Shown: positions 30,357 through 38,802 of the stretch, in pieces | Numbering within the stretch: the stretch's first letter is position 1 | How the letters are laid out: every line of letters begins with the position of its first letter | Notes under the pieces: generated by a model | Told to the model about the DNA's origin: nothing | The model's input: only the letters and a program-made list of their open reading frames with translations | The model's database searches: none | Origin: Paracoccus shanxieyensis | GTDB taxonomy: Bacteria; Pseudomonadota; Alphaproteobacteria; Rhodobacterales; Rhodobacteraceae | Assembly (NCBI RefSeq): GCF_009711265.1 | Contig: NZ_WMII01000003.1 | Coordinates: 229,684 to 293,683 of the forward strand | Reading direction: 5' to 3' | Length of the DNA: 64,000 nucleotides | Program-made: the position numbers and the translations under genes

Positions 30357-31535
30357 TTAATCGAAGGTGCGCGAGGTCGAGCCGACATCCGAGGCGGTGC
30401 CAAGGATCGACTGCAGGGTTTTCTGCCACTGCACGAAGGGCGCTTCGGTGACATAGACCGTGTCGCTGTCGCGGATGATGAAGTCGCGGGCCAGGAACAT
30501 GCCATCGGGCTTGGTCAGATCAAGGATATAGGCCATGCGCTGATTGCCATAGACATCGTTGCGGCCCAGCACGGCGCGGGCGACCGATTGCGGCTCATCG
30601 CGCAGCACGAAGACGCCCTTGGGATCGGCCAGCGTGGTCGACAGACCGCCGACCATGGCCACGGCCTCGATCGCGTTGATGCTTTCATTGCCCAGCGGCA
30701 CCTTGGTCTGGCCACCAAGCGCACCCAGAGCGGTGAAGCTGCGCTGGTCTTCCTCGACCAGAATGATGTCGCCCGGACGCAGCGCGATGTCATTGCGCGA
30801 GTTGGAATACAGGTCGCGCAGCCAGACCTTGCCGCTGGCGCTGCCGCGCTTGACGGTCACCACCGAGATCTCGGGCTCGATGCTGACACCGCCGGCTTTC
30901 GACAGCATGGCCGACAGGGTGCGGGTCGGACGTTCGATCGGATAGACGCCTTGCGCGTTGACCTTGCCCATGACCGACACCGTGGCACCGTCGCCCGCAA
31001 CGCGGGTGACCATGACCTGCGGGTCGGGGGTCTGGGTTTCCAGTTTCTGGGTGATGATGCGGCGCAGCTCATCGGGGCTGTTGCCCGCGGCCATCACGCG
31101 CCCGGCATAGGGCACGAAGATATAGCCCTGGCTGTCCACCTGCAGTTCCTGCAGCTGGGTCGAGCTGGAGCCCATCGAGGCCAGCAGGCCGTCATCGACG
31201 TTTTCCCAGATCGACAGGCCCAGCACGTCGCCGGGGCGGACCTCATCGGCGCCGACCTGACCGGCGCGCTGGAAATCGGCGCCAAAGCCATAGGCGGGCG
31301 AGAAATTCGCCGCGCGGTTCACGCGGTCGTCGACATCGATGATGTGGCTGGTGCCACCGCGTTCGACCGAACCCTTGAAAATCTCATTCTTGCTGGGGCC
31401 TGAACGCGGCAAGCCGCAGGCCGAAACCAATACCACAACACCTAGCATTGCAACCTGAACCGCACGGCGGGCCCAGGATCGGCGAGGATGCGCAGCGAGA
31501 TCCATGCTCGCGCGCGGAAAACTCAATGTGGTCAA
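30357..31535 (-). CDS. outer-membrane polysaccharide export protein (OPX; KpsD/BexD/Wza family)
   Basis: A lipoprotein of about 390 residues. The N-terminal hydrophobic stretch ends in VLVSACG, a lipobox. The polysaccharide-export domain follows (RPGDVLGLSIWENVDDG, QVDSQGYIFVPYAGRVMAAG, ELRRIITQKLETQTPDPQV), then SLBB-type beta-grasp repeats (VMGKVNAQGVYPIER, ALRPGDIILVEEDQRSF). It should form the outer-membrane end of the capsule channel. I chose a TTG start at 31535 because AGGAG stands seven bases upstream. The ATG at 31505, nine to ten codons later, lacks such a site. It lies between kpsS and kpsC. Confidence 0.85.
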   Translation of the reverse strand: MTTLSFPRASMDLAAHPRRSWARRAVQVAMLGVVVLVSACGLPRSGPSKNEIFKGSVERGGTSHIIDVDDRVNRAANFSPAYGFGADFQRAGQVGADEVRPGDVLGLSIWENVDDGLLASMGSSSTQLQELQVDSQGYIFVPYAGRVMAAGNSPDELRRIITQKLETQTPDPQVMVTRVAGDGATVSVMGKVNAQGVYPIERPTRTLSAMLSKAGGVSIEPEISVVTVKRGSASGKVWLRDLYSNSRNDIALRPGDIILVEEDQRSFTALGALGGQTKVPLGNESINAIEAVAMVGGLSTTLADPKGVFVLRDEPQSVARAVLGRNDVYGNQRMAYILDLTKPDGMFLARDFIIRDSDTVYVTEAPFVQWQKTLQSILGTASDVGSTSRTFD

Positions 31536-31634
31536 ATTGTTACTCCTGTCTCTCTCGTCCGAATCCGGCTTTGCCGTATATTTTTGTGGCAAGCTAGCCC
31601 AGCATGGATGAAATTTCCATGCATTTGCCAGTTG
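31506..31634 (-). other. spacer between kpsS and the OPX gene with a perfect hairpin
   Basis: GCATGGA at 31602-31608 pairs with TCCATGC at 31616-31622. The rest is AT-rich and holds the AGGAG site for the OPX gene. A separate promoter for the OPX-kpsC pair could be here, but I cannot define -35/-10 boxes with confidence. Confidence 0.35.
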
Positions 31635-32978
31635 TCATTCTGTATAAGTTTCGAGCTGTTGCCGATATTTCCCACGCCCCGCGACCAGCGCCTGATAGGG
31701 ATCCTCGGTCGCAAGCATCATATCGACGACCAGCCGCAGCGCATGATCCCGCGACCGCTTGGAATAAAAGCCGCCCGGAACCTGACTGCTTTCCAGCAGG
31801 AAATCGCGATAGCGGCGATAGGCATAGGCATGGGGCGGATGAGGATCTGCAAGGAAATCAGCAAGTTCCTGATCCGAGACCAGCCCCGGCTTGTCAAAGA
31901 CCGCCCGCCCCAGCGCCTTGACCGGCAAGCCCCGCCACAGCGCCTGCTGCGCCGCGGTCGAATTCACCGTGACCGTGGCGCGGGCCTGATTGAGCAGTTG
32001 CGCAAGCTTGCCGCCGCGCACGAAATGCACGCGCCCCACGATGCCCAATTCCTGCGACTTGCGCAGAATGGCTTGACGAATGCCGCCGCGCCCGTCCTCA
32101 AGCGGATGGGCCTTGAAGACGATGCGGTGATGGCGCGGCGCGGATTTCGCGAATTCCTCAAGCACCTTGTCGGTGAATTCGGACATGCGCGAAAAGGGCG
32201 AATGCGCGACGAAGTTCGAATCGTGCTCCAGCTGCATCAGCACCAGCACATAGGGAAAGCCGCCGCCGCGCACCGCCGCCGCCTCGCGTTGCTGGGCCAG
32301 CATGTCGATGGGCGTCATCAGCAGGCGGCGGAAATTCAGCCGGAACTCTTTGAAGACGCCGATCTGGCGATGCGTGCGATAGCCCTTGTAGCGGCCATTC
32401 GCGATCAGCACGAAGAAATGGTATAGCGCGCCATAGAACTTGTGCTGCCGCATATCGCCCCAGCGGGCGGGCGGGCGGTTCACCGGCTCGCCCTCGCGGC
32501 CACGCAGGGCATTGCGCATGTCGCGCAACTCGATGTCCATCAGGGCCGAATGTCCGTTCGAGCCGCCGCGTTCATAGGTGATCCAGAAGGGCCGCAGATA
32601 GCCTTCCTCGAACACATGCAGCACCAGACCGTAGCGCAGCGCGGCCTCGCGTGCGGCGGCGTGGATCGGGCGGACATCTCCATAAAGCACGATGTCGGTC
32701 ACGCCCTTTTCCTGGATCAGCGCGTCCAGACGTGGCGGCCATTCCTCGGGCGTGCCGGTATGGCGGATGAAATGCGCGGGATCGGTCCAGAAATGTTCGT
32801 CCCCGGCGTTGAACCCGGCGCGCCAGACCGTGCTGCCCGCATCGCGCAAGAGCTTCGCTAAGCGGTCGAAGAACGGACCATGCGGCCCCTGCAACATCAG
32901 AAACACCCGCTGTTCGGCCGGGCTATGCGCGATTTCGGCCTGCCTTACAGGAAACCGGGTGGGGGGCTGGATCGTCAC
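31635..32978 (-). CDS. kpsS: capsule beta-Kdo transferase KpsS
   Basis: A protein of about 447 residues of the KpsS/LipB family. VFLMLQGPHGPFFDRLAKLL opens the Rossmann-like part, followed by DIVLYGDVRPIHAAA and HVFEEGYLRPFWITYERGG, which are diagnostic. The C-terminal nucleotide-sugar region has HRIVFKAHPLEDGRGG, VNSTAAQQAL and VKALGRAVFDKPGLV. KpsS attaches the first beta-Kdo to phosphatidylglycerol in group 2 capsule lipid-linker synthesis. Start is uncertain: GTG at 32978 has a GGAAA site, and TTG at 33002 would add eight residues. It is the first gene of kpsS-OPX-kpsC. Confidence 0.88.
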   Translation of the reverse strand: MTIQPPTRFPVRQAEIAHSPAEQRVFLMLQGPHGPFFDRLAKLLRDAGSTVWRAGFNAGDEHFWTDPAHFIRHTGTPEEWPPRLDALIQEKGVTDIVLYGDVRPIHAAAREAALRYGLVLHVFEEGYLRPFWITYERGGSNGHSALMDIELRDMRNALRGREGEPVNRPPARWGDMRQHKFYGALYHFFVLIANGRYKGYRTHRQIGVFKEFRLNFRRLLMTPIDMLAQQREAAAVRGGGFPYVLVLMQLEHDSNFVAHSPFSRMSEFTDKVLEEFAKSAPRHHRIVFKAHPLEDGRGGIRQAILRKSQELGIVGRVHFVRGGKLAQLLNQARATVTVNSTAAQQALWRGLPVKALGRAVFDKPGLVSDQELADFLADPHPPHAYAYRRYRDFLLESSQVPGGFYSKRSRDHALRLVVDMMLATEDPYQALVAGRGKYRQQLETYTE

Positions 32979-33213
32979 GTCGTCTTTCCATTTCAGCCCC
33001 AAGGGCCCGGGGGTTCAATTCATGATTGATAACTGTAACGGAAAATCATTTATCGGCAGTGAACATCTCTGCCGTTCTGTGCGAGGGAATGCACGAATTA
33101 TGACACTCTGTCACGGGCTTTCCGTCAACTGCATAAGTGATGGGCGCGGCTTCGCTTGAAGATCGCCGGTCAAAGCTCTAGGTCTCGGCGCAGGATTGCT
33201 TATCGGAGGCGCC

Positions 33214-33807
33214 ATGTTCACCGGGATCATCACGGATATCGGGATCGTCGATCAGGTCCAGATGCGCGGCGACATGCGGGCGCGCATCCGCTGCGGCTAT
33301 GACATGGCGGGCGTCGATATGGGCGCGTCGATCGCCTGCGACGGGGTTTGCCTGACGGTCGTGCAGAAGGGCGCGGACTGGTTCGATGTCGATATCTCGG
33401 CCGAAACCCTGTCCAAGACCAATATCGGCGCGAATGGCTGGGCCGCCGGTCGCCGCCTGAACCTTGAGCGCGCGCTGCGCGTCGGCGACGAACTTGGTGG
33501 GCATATCGTGTCGGGCCATGTCGATGGCGTGGCGCGGATCGAAAAGATGCACGACGAAGGCGACAGCACGCGCGTGACCTTTGCCGCCCCCGATGCGCTG
33601 GCGCGGTTCATCGCCGAAAAGGGCTCGGTCGCGCTGAACGGCACCTCGCTGACGGTGAACGAGGTCGTGGGCAACCGCTTCGGCGTCAACCTGATCCCGC
33701 ATACGCAGGCCGTCACCACATGGGGCGATGCGCGCGAAGGCGATGCGGTCAATCTGGAGATCGACACCATGGCGCGCTATGTCGCCCGGCTGGCCGAGTT
33801 CGCCTGA
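33214..33807 (+). CDS. ribE: riboflavin synthase (alpha subunit)
   Basis: A 197-residue protein made of two lumazine-binding repeats, which dismutates two 6,7-dimethyl-8-ribityllumazine molecules to riboflavin. MFTGIITDIG is the standard N-terminus. GVCLTVV and SLSPETL-like DISAETLSKTN mark repeat one, and the LNGTSLTVNEV and LIPHT segments mark repeat two. GGAGG precedes the ATG at 33214. I see no FMN-riboswitch core in the 200 bases upstream. The following gene overlaps the stop (TGATG). Confidence 0.95.
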   Translation: MFTGIITDIGIVDQVQMRGDMRARIRCGYDMAGVDMGASIACDGVCLTVVQKGADWFDVDISAETLSKTNIGANGWAAGRRLNLERALRVGDELGGHIVSGHVDGVARIEKMHDEGDSTRVTFAAPDALARFIAEKGSVALNGTSLTVNEVVGNRFGVNLIPHTQAVTTWGDAREGDAVNLEIDTMARYVARLAEFA

Positions 33808-34373
33808 TGGCCGGGATCGGGCATAATCGCGGGCCGGGCGCGGCCAGCAGCTATCACGCCCATTGCTGGAGCGTCGCGCGCCGCGAGTTGCTGGGCGCGC
33901 GGCTGCCCATCGAGGTGGTGCGGATGCAGGTGCGCCGTGCCCGCGATCTGGGGCTGGATTACAAGACCTATGCCGGGGTGCGGGCGACGACCGGGCGCGA
34001 TCTGGTGGCGTTCCTCTATTCCTCGAACGCGCTGGGGGTGTTTCGCAAGGGCCAGCCGGTCGCGGCCCCCGTGGCCATGCGGATCGCGGTCAGCGCCGCG
34101 CAGCCGCATCTGGGTTGTGCCACGGGGCTTGCGCCCGATGTTCTGGCGCGGCAGATCGGTGCGGTCTCGGTGCGGGATCTGCCGCCCTTTGGCGCCAGCT
34201 GGTCGGCGATGCGCAATGAGATGAAGGCATGGCTGCGTCTGCAGGGGCTGCCGGGCGATGCCGTTCTGATGATCGGCGAGACAGCGCATGAGCGCGAGAT
34301 GATGGCGGCAGGCGGCTTGGCGGGTTTCGTCAGCGGCCAGACGCATTTTGCAGGAGTTGCGGATGCAATATGA
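33807..34373 (+). CDS. conserved hypothetical protein inside the riboflavin operon
   Basis: A 188-residue protein I cannot assign to a named family. It begins MAGIGHNRGPG, an N-terminal motif I recall from several small alphaproteobacterial proteins. The rest is rich in Ala and Arg, contains ARDLGLDYKTYAGVRATTGRDLVAFLYSSNALG, and near the C-terminus a HAD- or nuclease-like VLMIGETAHEREMMAAGGLAGFV. No signal peptide or membrane helix is apparent. Its start overlaps the ribE stop and its stop overlaps the ribB start, so it is translated with both. A role tied to flavin synthesis or use is an inference from this position. Confidence 0.8.
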   Translation: MAGIGHNRGPGAASSYHAHCWSVARRELLGARLPIEVVRMQVRRARDLGLDYKTYAGVRATTGRDLVAFLYSSNALGVFRKGQPVAAPVAMRIAVSAAQPHLGCATGLAPDVLARQIGAVSVRDLPPFGASWSAMRNEMKAWLRLQGLPGDAVLMIGETAHEREMMAAGGLAGFVSGQTHFAGVADAI

Positions 34374-35481
34374 CAAACCCGGCGCGGTCGAGCGCGACTG
34401 GTCCGATGTGATTTCACGAACCGAAGACATCATCAATGAGGCCCGCAACGGCCGCATGTTCATCCTTGTCGATCACGAGGACCGCGAAAACGAAGGCGAT
34501 CTGGTCATTCCCGCCCAGATGGCCACGCCGGAAGCCATCAACTTCATGGTCACGCATGGTCGCGGGCTGGTGTGCCTGTCGATGCCGGGCGAACGTCTGG
34601 ACGCGCTTGGCCTGCCCTTGATGAGCCCCAAGAACTCCAGCCGTCACGAAACCGCCTTCACCATGTCCATCGAGGCACGCGAGGGCGTGACGACCGGGAT
34701 TTCCGCGCATGACCGCGCCCATACCATCGCGGTCGCCATCGACCCGACCAAGGGGGCTGCCGATATCGCGACGCCCGGCCATGTCTTTCCGCTGCGCGCC
34801 CGCGAAGGCGGCGTGCTGGTCCGCGCCGGACATACCGAGGCCGCCGTCGACATCTCGCGCCTTGCCGGGCTGAACCCGGCGGGCGTCATCTGCGAGATCA
34901 TGAATGACGATGGCACCATGGCGCGTCTGCCCGATCTGGTGGCCTTTGCGCAAAAGCACGGGCTGAAGATCGGCACGATCAGCGACCTGATTGCCTATCG
35001 CCGCCGCCACGACAACCTGATCGCCGAACGCGCGCAGCGGGCCGTCCGCTCGGTCCATGGCGGCGACTGGATGATGCGGGTCTTTGCCGATGAGACCTCG
35101 GGCGCGGAACATGTCGTGCTGACCAAGGGCGATCTGACCGACAAGCAGCCGGTGCTGGTGCGGATGCATGCGCTGGACCCGCTGCACGACGTGCTGGGCA
35201 TCGGGCGCGAGGATGCGGGCGATCTGTCCGCCGCGATGGAGCTGATCGCCGCCGAGGGCCGGGGCGTCGTCGTGCTGTTCCGCGATGTCGAAACCAAGCT
35301 GCCCGTTCAGGGCGAAGTCTCGCCGCATACGCTGCGGCAATACGGGCTGGGGGCGCAGATCCTGTCGACGCTGGGCCTGTCGGAACTGGTGCTGCTGACC
35401 AATTCCGCGCCGGTCAAGATCGTCGGGCTTGACGCCTACGGGCTTTCGATCCATTCCACGCGCTCGATTCCGAAAGAGTAA
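34363..35481 (+). CDS. ribB: 3,4-dihydroxy-2-butanone-4-phosphate synthase with degenerate GTP cyclohydrolase II domain (RibBX type)
   Basis: A 372-residue, two-domain protein. Residues about 1-210 form a complete DHBP synthase that makes the four-carbon unit from ribulose 5-phosphate: [15 protein letters not shown] at 35-48, then SRHETAFT and [22 protein letters not shown] with the catalytic residues. The second half resembles GTP cyclohydrolase II, but the zinc cysteines and the R-C-D-C-G segment are missing (the region reads [16 protein letters not shown]), so that activity is probably absent. The ATG at 34363 has AGGAG upstream. It overlaps the preceding gene and precedes ribH. Confidence 0.9.
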   Translation: MQYDKPGAVERDWSDVISRTEDIINEARNGRMFILVDHEDRENEGDLVIPAQMATPEAINFMVTHGRGLVCLSMPGERLDALGLPLMSPKNSSRHETAFTMSIEAREGVTTGISAHDRAHTIAVAIDPTKGAADIATPGHVFPLRAREGGVLVRAGHTEAAVDISRLAGLNPAGVICEIMNDDGTMARLPDLVAFAQKHGLKIGTISDLIAYRRRHDNLIAERAQRAVRSVHGGDWMMRVFADETSGAEHVVLTKGDLTDKQPVLVRMHALDPLHDVLGIGREDAGDLSAAMELIAAEGRGVVVLFRDVETKLPVQGEVSPHTLRQYGLGAQILSTLGLSELVLLTNSAPVKIVGLDAYGLSIHSTRSIPKE

Positions 35482-35484
35482 GTC

Positions 35485-36030
35485 ATGGCCGCCAGCATCG
35501 AACATTATCAATTGCCGCTGCCGAAGATCGCGGGGGCCGTGCGCCTGCTGATCGTCGTCGCGCCCTATTACCGCCAGATCGCCGAGGCGCAGATCGCGGG
35601 GGCGCGGGCAATTGCTGCCGAGGCTGGCGCCACCGTCGATCTGGTCGAGGTGCCGGGCGCGCTGGAGGTTCCGACCGCCATCGCCATGGCCGCCGCGCGC
35701 GGGCTTTACGACGGCTATGTCGCGCTTGGCTGTGTCATCCGCGGCGAGACGACGCATTACGACACCGTGTGCAACGACAGTTCGCGCGGGATCACGCTGC
35801 TGGGCCTGCAAGGCCATTGCATCGGCAACGGCATCCTGACGGTCGAGAATTACGATCAGGCCGAGGTGCGCGCCAATCCCGATGGCCAGAACAAGGGCGG
35901 CGGCGCGGCCGCTGCGGCGTTGCACCTGATCGCACTGAAGCGCGGATGGGAAACCCGGCCCGCCAGCGATGCGGGCAAGACCGACATCATTCGCCTTGCC
36001 GGCGAACTTGACGGGCCGCGTGGCGCATGA
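35485..36030 (+). CDS. ribH: 6,7-dimethyl-8-ribityllumazine synthase
   Basis: A 181-residue lumazine synthase, which condenses the ribityl-pyrimidine and DHBP and assembles into pentamers or icosahedra. RLLIVVAPYYRQIAEAQIAGA, the substrate loop VEVPGALEVPTAI, GCVIRGETTHYDTVCND and GNGILTVENYDQAEVR are all conserved. It starts 3 bp after ribB and overlaps nusB by four bases (ATGA). Confidence 0.96.
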   Translation: MAASIEHYQLPLPKIAGAVRLLIVVAPYYRQIAEAQIAGARAIAAEAGATVDLVEVPGALEVPTAIAMAAARGLYDGYVALGCVIRGETTHYDTVCNDSSRGITLLGLQGHCIGNGILTVENYDQAEVRANPDGQNKGGGAAAAALHLIALKRGWETRPASDAGKTDIIRLAGELDGPRGA

Positions 36031-36527
36031 GCGGGCAGGGCGAAAACCGGCGTAGCCCGGAAGAGCGTGCAGAACGTCAGGCGCGGACCTCGGCCGCACG
36101 GGTCTATGCCGTGCAGGCGCTGTTCCAGATGGAAGCCGCCAGCCAGACCGCCGACCGCGTCATGGCCGAATTCCGTAACTGGCGCATTGGCCGGGTCGAT
36201 GAGGACCCGGATATGGTCTCGGTCGAGGCCGATGAAAAGCTGTTCACCCGCATCATCAACGGCGTGGTGAACTGGCAATCCAGGATCGACCAGATGACCG
36301 ACCGTGCGCTGGTGGCAAAATGGCCCATCGACCGGATCGACCCGGTGCTGCGGGCGCTGTTCCGTGCCGCAGGGGCGGAACTTGTCGAAAAGGGCGCGCC
36401 GCCCCGCGTGGTCATCACCGAATATGTGCGCATCTGTCAGGCCTTCTTCCCGGACGGGCGCGAGTCGAAATTCGTGAATGCGGTTCTGGATCATATGGCG
36501 CATGAGGCGCGACCCGAAGACTTCTGA
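36027..36527 (+). CDS. nusB: transcription antitermination factor NusB
   Basis: A 166-residue NusB, which binds boxA RNA with S10/NusE in rRNA antitermination. ARVYAVQALFQME, IDRIDPVLRALFRAAGAEL and VVITEYVRICQAFFPDGRESKFVNAVLDHMA are the family landmarks. The ribH-nusB pair is conserved across bacteria and ends with an intrinsic terminator a few bases downstream. Confidence 0.95.
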   Translation: MSGQGENRRSPEERAERQARTSAARVYAVQALFQMEAASQTADRVMAEFRNWRIGRVDEDPDMVSVEADEKLFTRIINGVVNWQSRIDQMTDRALVAKWPIDRIDPVLRALFRAAGAELVEKGAPPRVVITEYVRICQAFFPDGRESKFVNAVLDHMAHEARPEDF

Positions 36528-36531
36528 AACC

Positions 36532-36562
36532 AAGGCCCGGCAGCGATGCCGGGCCTTTTTTC
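36532..36562 (+). terminator. intrinsic terminator after nusB
   Basis: AAGGCCCGGCA at 36532-36542 pairs with TGCCGGGCCTT at 36547-36557 around GCGA and is followed by TTTTCTTT. It ends the ribE-nusB operon. Confidence 0.9.
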
Positions 36563-37013
36563 TTTGCGCCGCTAACGACATACGCCAAAAATTGCCGTAT
36601 TTCGGTTCATAGCCAGCAGCGATTTGCCAAAAATCTGTAGTTCTTTCGCAACAGTCGCTGTTGCAACGCGCCATTTCAATCATGCCGCGAAATTGGGCAG
36701 TGCCAGATTTGGGCTGCGATTATTACCGACCATTCACGTTTTGTGAGGTATGCAACCTCTGGCAGTGGGCTGAATACATGACATAAAACCTGCCATGTTG
36801 CGAAATCCGGTTTGGTTTCATCACAATTTTTCGTCGGTCTGAACCCGCCGATGCAGAAAAACCACGGTGATCTCACGTTTTTGCGAGAAGGCCAGTGAAA
36901 CACCGCGACCTTTATACGGGCAGGGGGCGGGGCTAATTTTCACCCAGCAGAGATGCTCGTGACCGCTCAGAGGTGGTTGCGGACATGAAGGTTCAGAAAA
37001 AGGACTGACAAAA
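36563..37013. other. 450-bp gene-free, AT-richer region upstream of the DUF481 gene
   Basis: No convincing coding frame is seen on either strand. The stretch is richer in A and T than its surroundings. It holds a perfect hairpin GCAACAG/CTGTTGC (36648-36654 with 36658-36664) and two copies of GCCAAAAAT near 36585 and 36626. It presumably contains the promoter and operators of the outer-membrane protein gene at 37014, but I cannot place a promoter with confidence. Confidence 0.5.
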
Positions 37014-37946
37014 ATGAAAGCACTTGCCTATCTTGCTGGCGCCACCGCCCTCGCCGCAGCGTTCTCGTCGCCGGCCTTCGCGCAGTCGGAAACCATGGCT
37101 GGCGCCAATGCCGCCGGGATCACCGATGTGTCGGAAGCGCAGCGCGATCTGGAGCGTGACATTCAGGACGATTTCGCCCGTTCGGAAGACAGCTATCGCT
37201 TCGGCAATCCCGAACAGCGTCAAGGCACCTTCGGTTCGGTCGCCCTGTCCTATACCGGTGCAACCGGCAACAGCGAAAACCAGGACTTCAACCTGTCGGG
37301 TCGTCTGTCGAACAACCAGGGCGCCTTCTCGCAGTCGGTCGGCATCTTGCTGGAATACGGCGAAAACAACGCCGGCGACAAAGACACCGAGAAGACCTAC
37401 GTGATCTACGAAGGTATGTATAACATCAACGACAAGTTCTATGCCTTCGGTCTGGGCCGTCTTGCCACCGACTCGCTGGCAGATGATCCGATCAGCTTGT
37501 CGAACGGTGAAACCTTCGGTTCGCTGGATGGCCGTCTGAAGCGTGACGCCTATCTGGGCTTCGGTCCGGGTTACCGCGTCATCAACAACGACACCACCGC
37601 ATGGCGCGTTCAGGCGGCTGTCGGTGTGCGCTACACCAAGGCCGTTGATGCGATCGAGGATCCGCTGGACCCGTCGACCGGCACGCTGTCGACCGACTCG
37701 AACACCGATGTCGGCTATCTGGTGTCGTCGCGCTTCTATCACCGCTTCACGGATACGGTTTTCGTCACGAACGACACCGACTATCTGACCTCGGATGCGA
37801 ACGACACGATCACGAACGAACTGGGCGTGAACTTCAAGATGTCCGACGCTTTCGCGACCCGCGTGTCCTACAAGACCGAATACGTCTCGGACCGCAACAT
37901 CCGCACCGACAACACGCTGGGCGTGTCGCTGGTGTACGGGTTCTAA
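37014..37946 (+). CDS. DUF481 (YdiY-like) outer-membrane beta-barrel protein
   Basis: A 310-residue secreted protein. The signal peptide MKALAYLAGATALAAAFSSPAFA is cleaved before QSETM. The mature protein has alternating beta strands: GSVALSYTGATGNSENQDFNLSGRL, TYVIYEGMYNINDKFYAFGLGRL, AYLGFGPGYRVINNDTTAWRVQAAVGVRY, and it ends with the aromatic LVYGF expected of a barrel C-terminus. This is the DUF481 pattern (salt-stress-induced outer membrane protein in some bacteria). Function is unknown. Codon use is strongly biased (GGT, CGT rich), suggesting high expression. A long upstream regulatory region and a terminator flank it. Confidence 0.88.
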   Translation: MKALAYLAGATALAAAFSSPAFAQSETMAGANAAGITDVSEAQRDLERDIQDDFARSEDSYRFGNPEQRQGTFGSVALSYTGATGNSENQDFNLSGRLSNNQGAFSQSVGILLEYGENNAGDKDTEKTYVIYEGMYNINDKFYAFGLGRLATDSLADDPISLSNGETFGSLDGRLKRDAYLGFGPGYRVINNDTTAWRVQAAVGVRYTKAVDAIEDPLDPSTGTLSTDSNTDVGYLVSSRFYHRFTDTVFVTNDTDYLTSDANDTITNELGVNFKMSDAFATRVSYKTEYVSDRNIRTDNTLGVSLVYGF

Positions 37947-37972
37947 GACGTCCCGAACTCTCTCTCGGGATG

Positions 37973-37998
37973 GGGCGGCCTTCGGGTCGCCCTTTTCT
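37973..37998 (+). terminator. intrinsic terminator after the DUF481 gene
   Basis: GGGCGGCC at 37973-37980 pairs with GGTCGCCC at 37985-37992 (one G-T pair) around a TTCG tetraloop, followed by TTTTCTCTTT. Confidence 0.8.
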
Positions 37999-38275
37999 CT
38001 TTCGGCAAAGGGCGGCGTATCAAGGCGACTTGTCGAAAAGGCGGCGGGAACCGCAGCAACCGTGGCAGCGCAAGTTTCCCCGAAAGCCTGGATGTCCAGG
38101 TGGGGACCGGGTAACGAGGCCAGGGCCCCGACAGAGCCAGCCCCCTCGGTGAAATTATAGGCCAGTGGAAAAAGTGGCCGCGCACGCGAAGAGCAGAAAC
38201 CCGCCAGCCCTGATAGTTAGAGAGCACCCCGCGCCGGTGCAAGGGGGGCGGGCACATGACTTGCAAGATGTTCGC
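37999..38275. ncRNA. possible structured RNA or folded non-coding interval (unidentified)
   Basis: About 280 bases with no good reading frame. Several complementary stretches could fold: CCTGGA/TCCAGG flanked by TCCCC/GGGGA between about 38077 and 38105, and GGCCA/TGGCC around 38160-38179. A forward stretch from about 38082 to 38135 shares fragments with the conserved core of RNase P RNA (GAAAG, GGGTAACG, GACAGAG), but the full consensus elements and length are not there. A TATAAT-like box reads on the reverse strand at 38154-38159. I can neither name an RNA nor choose a strand; confidence is low. Confidence 0.3.
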
Positions 38276-38295
38276 CTTTGGTTCATGTTGCCCGG

Positions 38296-38802
38296 ATGGA
38301 CAATCCCGCAGCGGTTCAACCGATCCTGACCGAAAAGCCCAGCAGCGAGAAGCCCAGTAGCGAAAAGCCGGGCCAGCGGCTGGCGCGTGGCGTGGCGCGG
38401 ATGCTGGCCGGGCTGGGCCATGCGCCGCTGGCCGAGTTCGTGCCCAGCGGCGGGCTGCGCGTCGATGTGATCTCGGTATCGCCGAAAGGCGAAATCTGGG
38501 TGGTCGAATGCAAAAGCTGCCGCGCCGATTTCATCGCGGACCGCAAGTGGCAGGGATATCTGGATTATTGCGACCGCTTCTTCTGGGCGGTCGATTGCGA
38601 CTTTCCCGAAGACTTGCTGCCCGAGGGGTCGGGGCTGATCCGCGCCGATGACTGGGGGGCCGAGCTGCTGCGGATGCCACCCGAAACGCGGCTGGCGGCT
38701 GCACGTCGCAACCGCCTGCTGCGCGATATTGCCCGGGTCTCGACCGCGCGGCTTTTGTCGCTGACCGATCCGATGGGGATCAGCGGCGCGGCTTCTTGGT
38801 AG
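38296..38802 (+). CDS. mmcB: MmcB family DNA repair protein
   Basis: A 168-residue protein of the MmcB family (PD-(D/E)XK-like fold), damage-induced in Caulobacter and linked to repair of mitomycin C lesions. The diagnostic core is VDVISVSPKGEIWVVECKSCRADFIADRKWQGYLDYCDRF: the D...E-x-K catalytic triad is visible as VDV and VECK. The N-terminus has a short tandem repeat of KPSSE (three partial copies) before GQRLARGVARML, where family members usually begin, so the true start may lie later. Its 3' end overlaps the convergent DUF6324-like gene by 23 bp. No LexA box was identified upstream. Confidence 0.85.
   Translation: MDNPAAVQPILTEKPSSEKPSSEKPGQRLARGVARMLAGLGHAPLAEFVPSGGLRVDVISVSPKGEIWVVECKSCRADFIADRKWQGYLDYCDRFFWAVDCDFPEDLLPEGSGLIRADDWGAELLRMPPETRLAAARRNRLLRDIARVSTARLLSLTDPMGISGAASW

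Noticed and set aside
33003..33213. FMN riboswitch upstream of ribE
   Set aside because: I looked for the conserved FMN-aptamer strings (AGGGTG-like and CCCGAC-like segments) and did not find them in order. The region is the new junction behind the capsule block.
36676..36903. 75-codon reverse-strand frame in the region upstream of the DUF481 gene
   Set aside because: Composition is unlike neighbouring genes and no ribosome-binding site precedes it; more likely a chance frame in AT-rich regulatory DNA.
38034..38150. RNase P RNA gene (rnpB)
   Set aside because: Fragments such as GAAAG, GGGTAACG and GACAGAG recall its core, but the full GAGGAAAGTCCGG element, the later conserved blocks and the 350-400 nt length are missing. 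I list it only as an unidentified structured interval.
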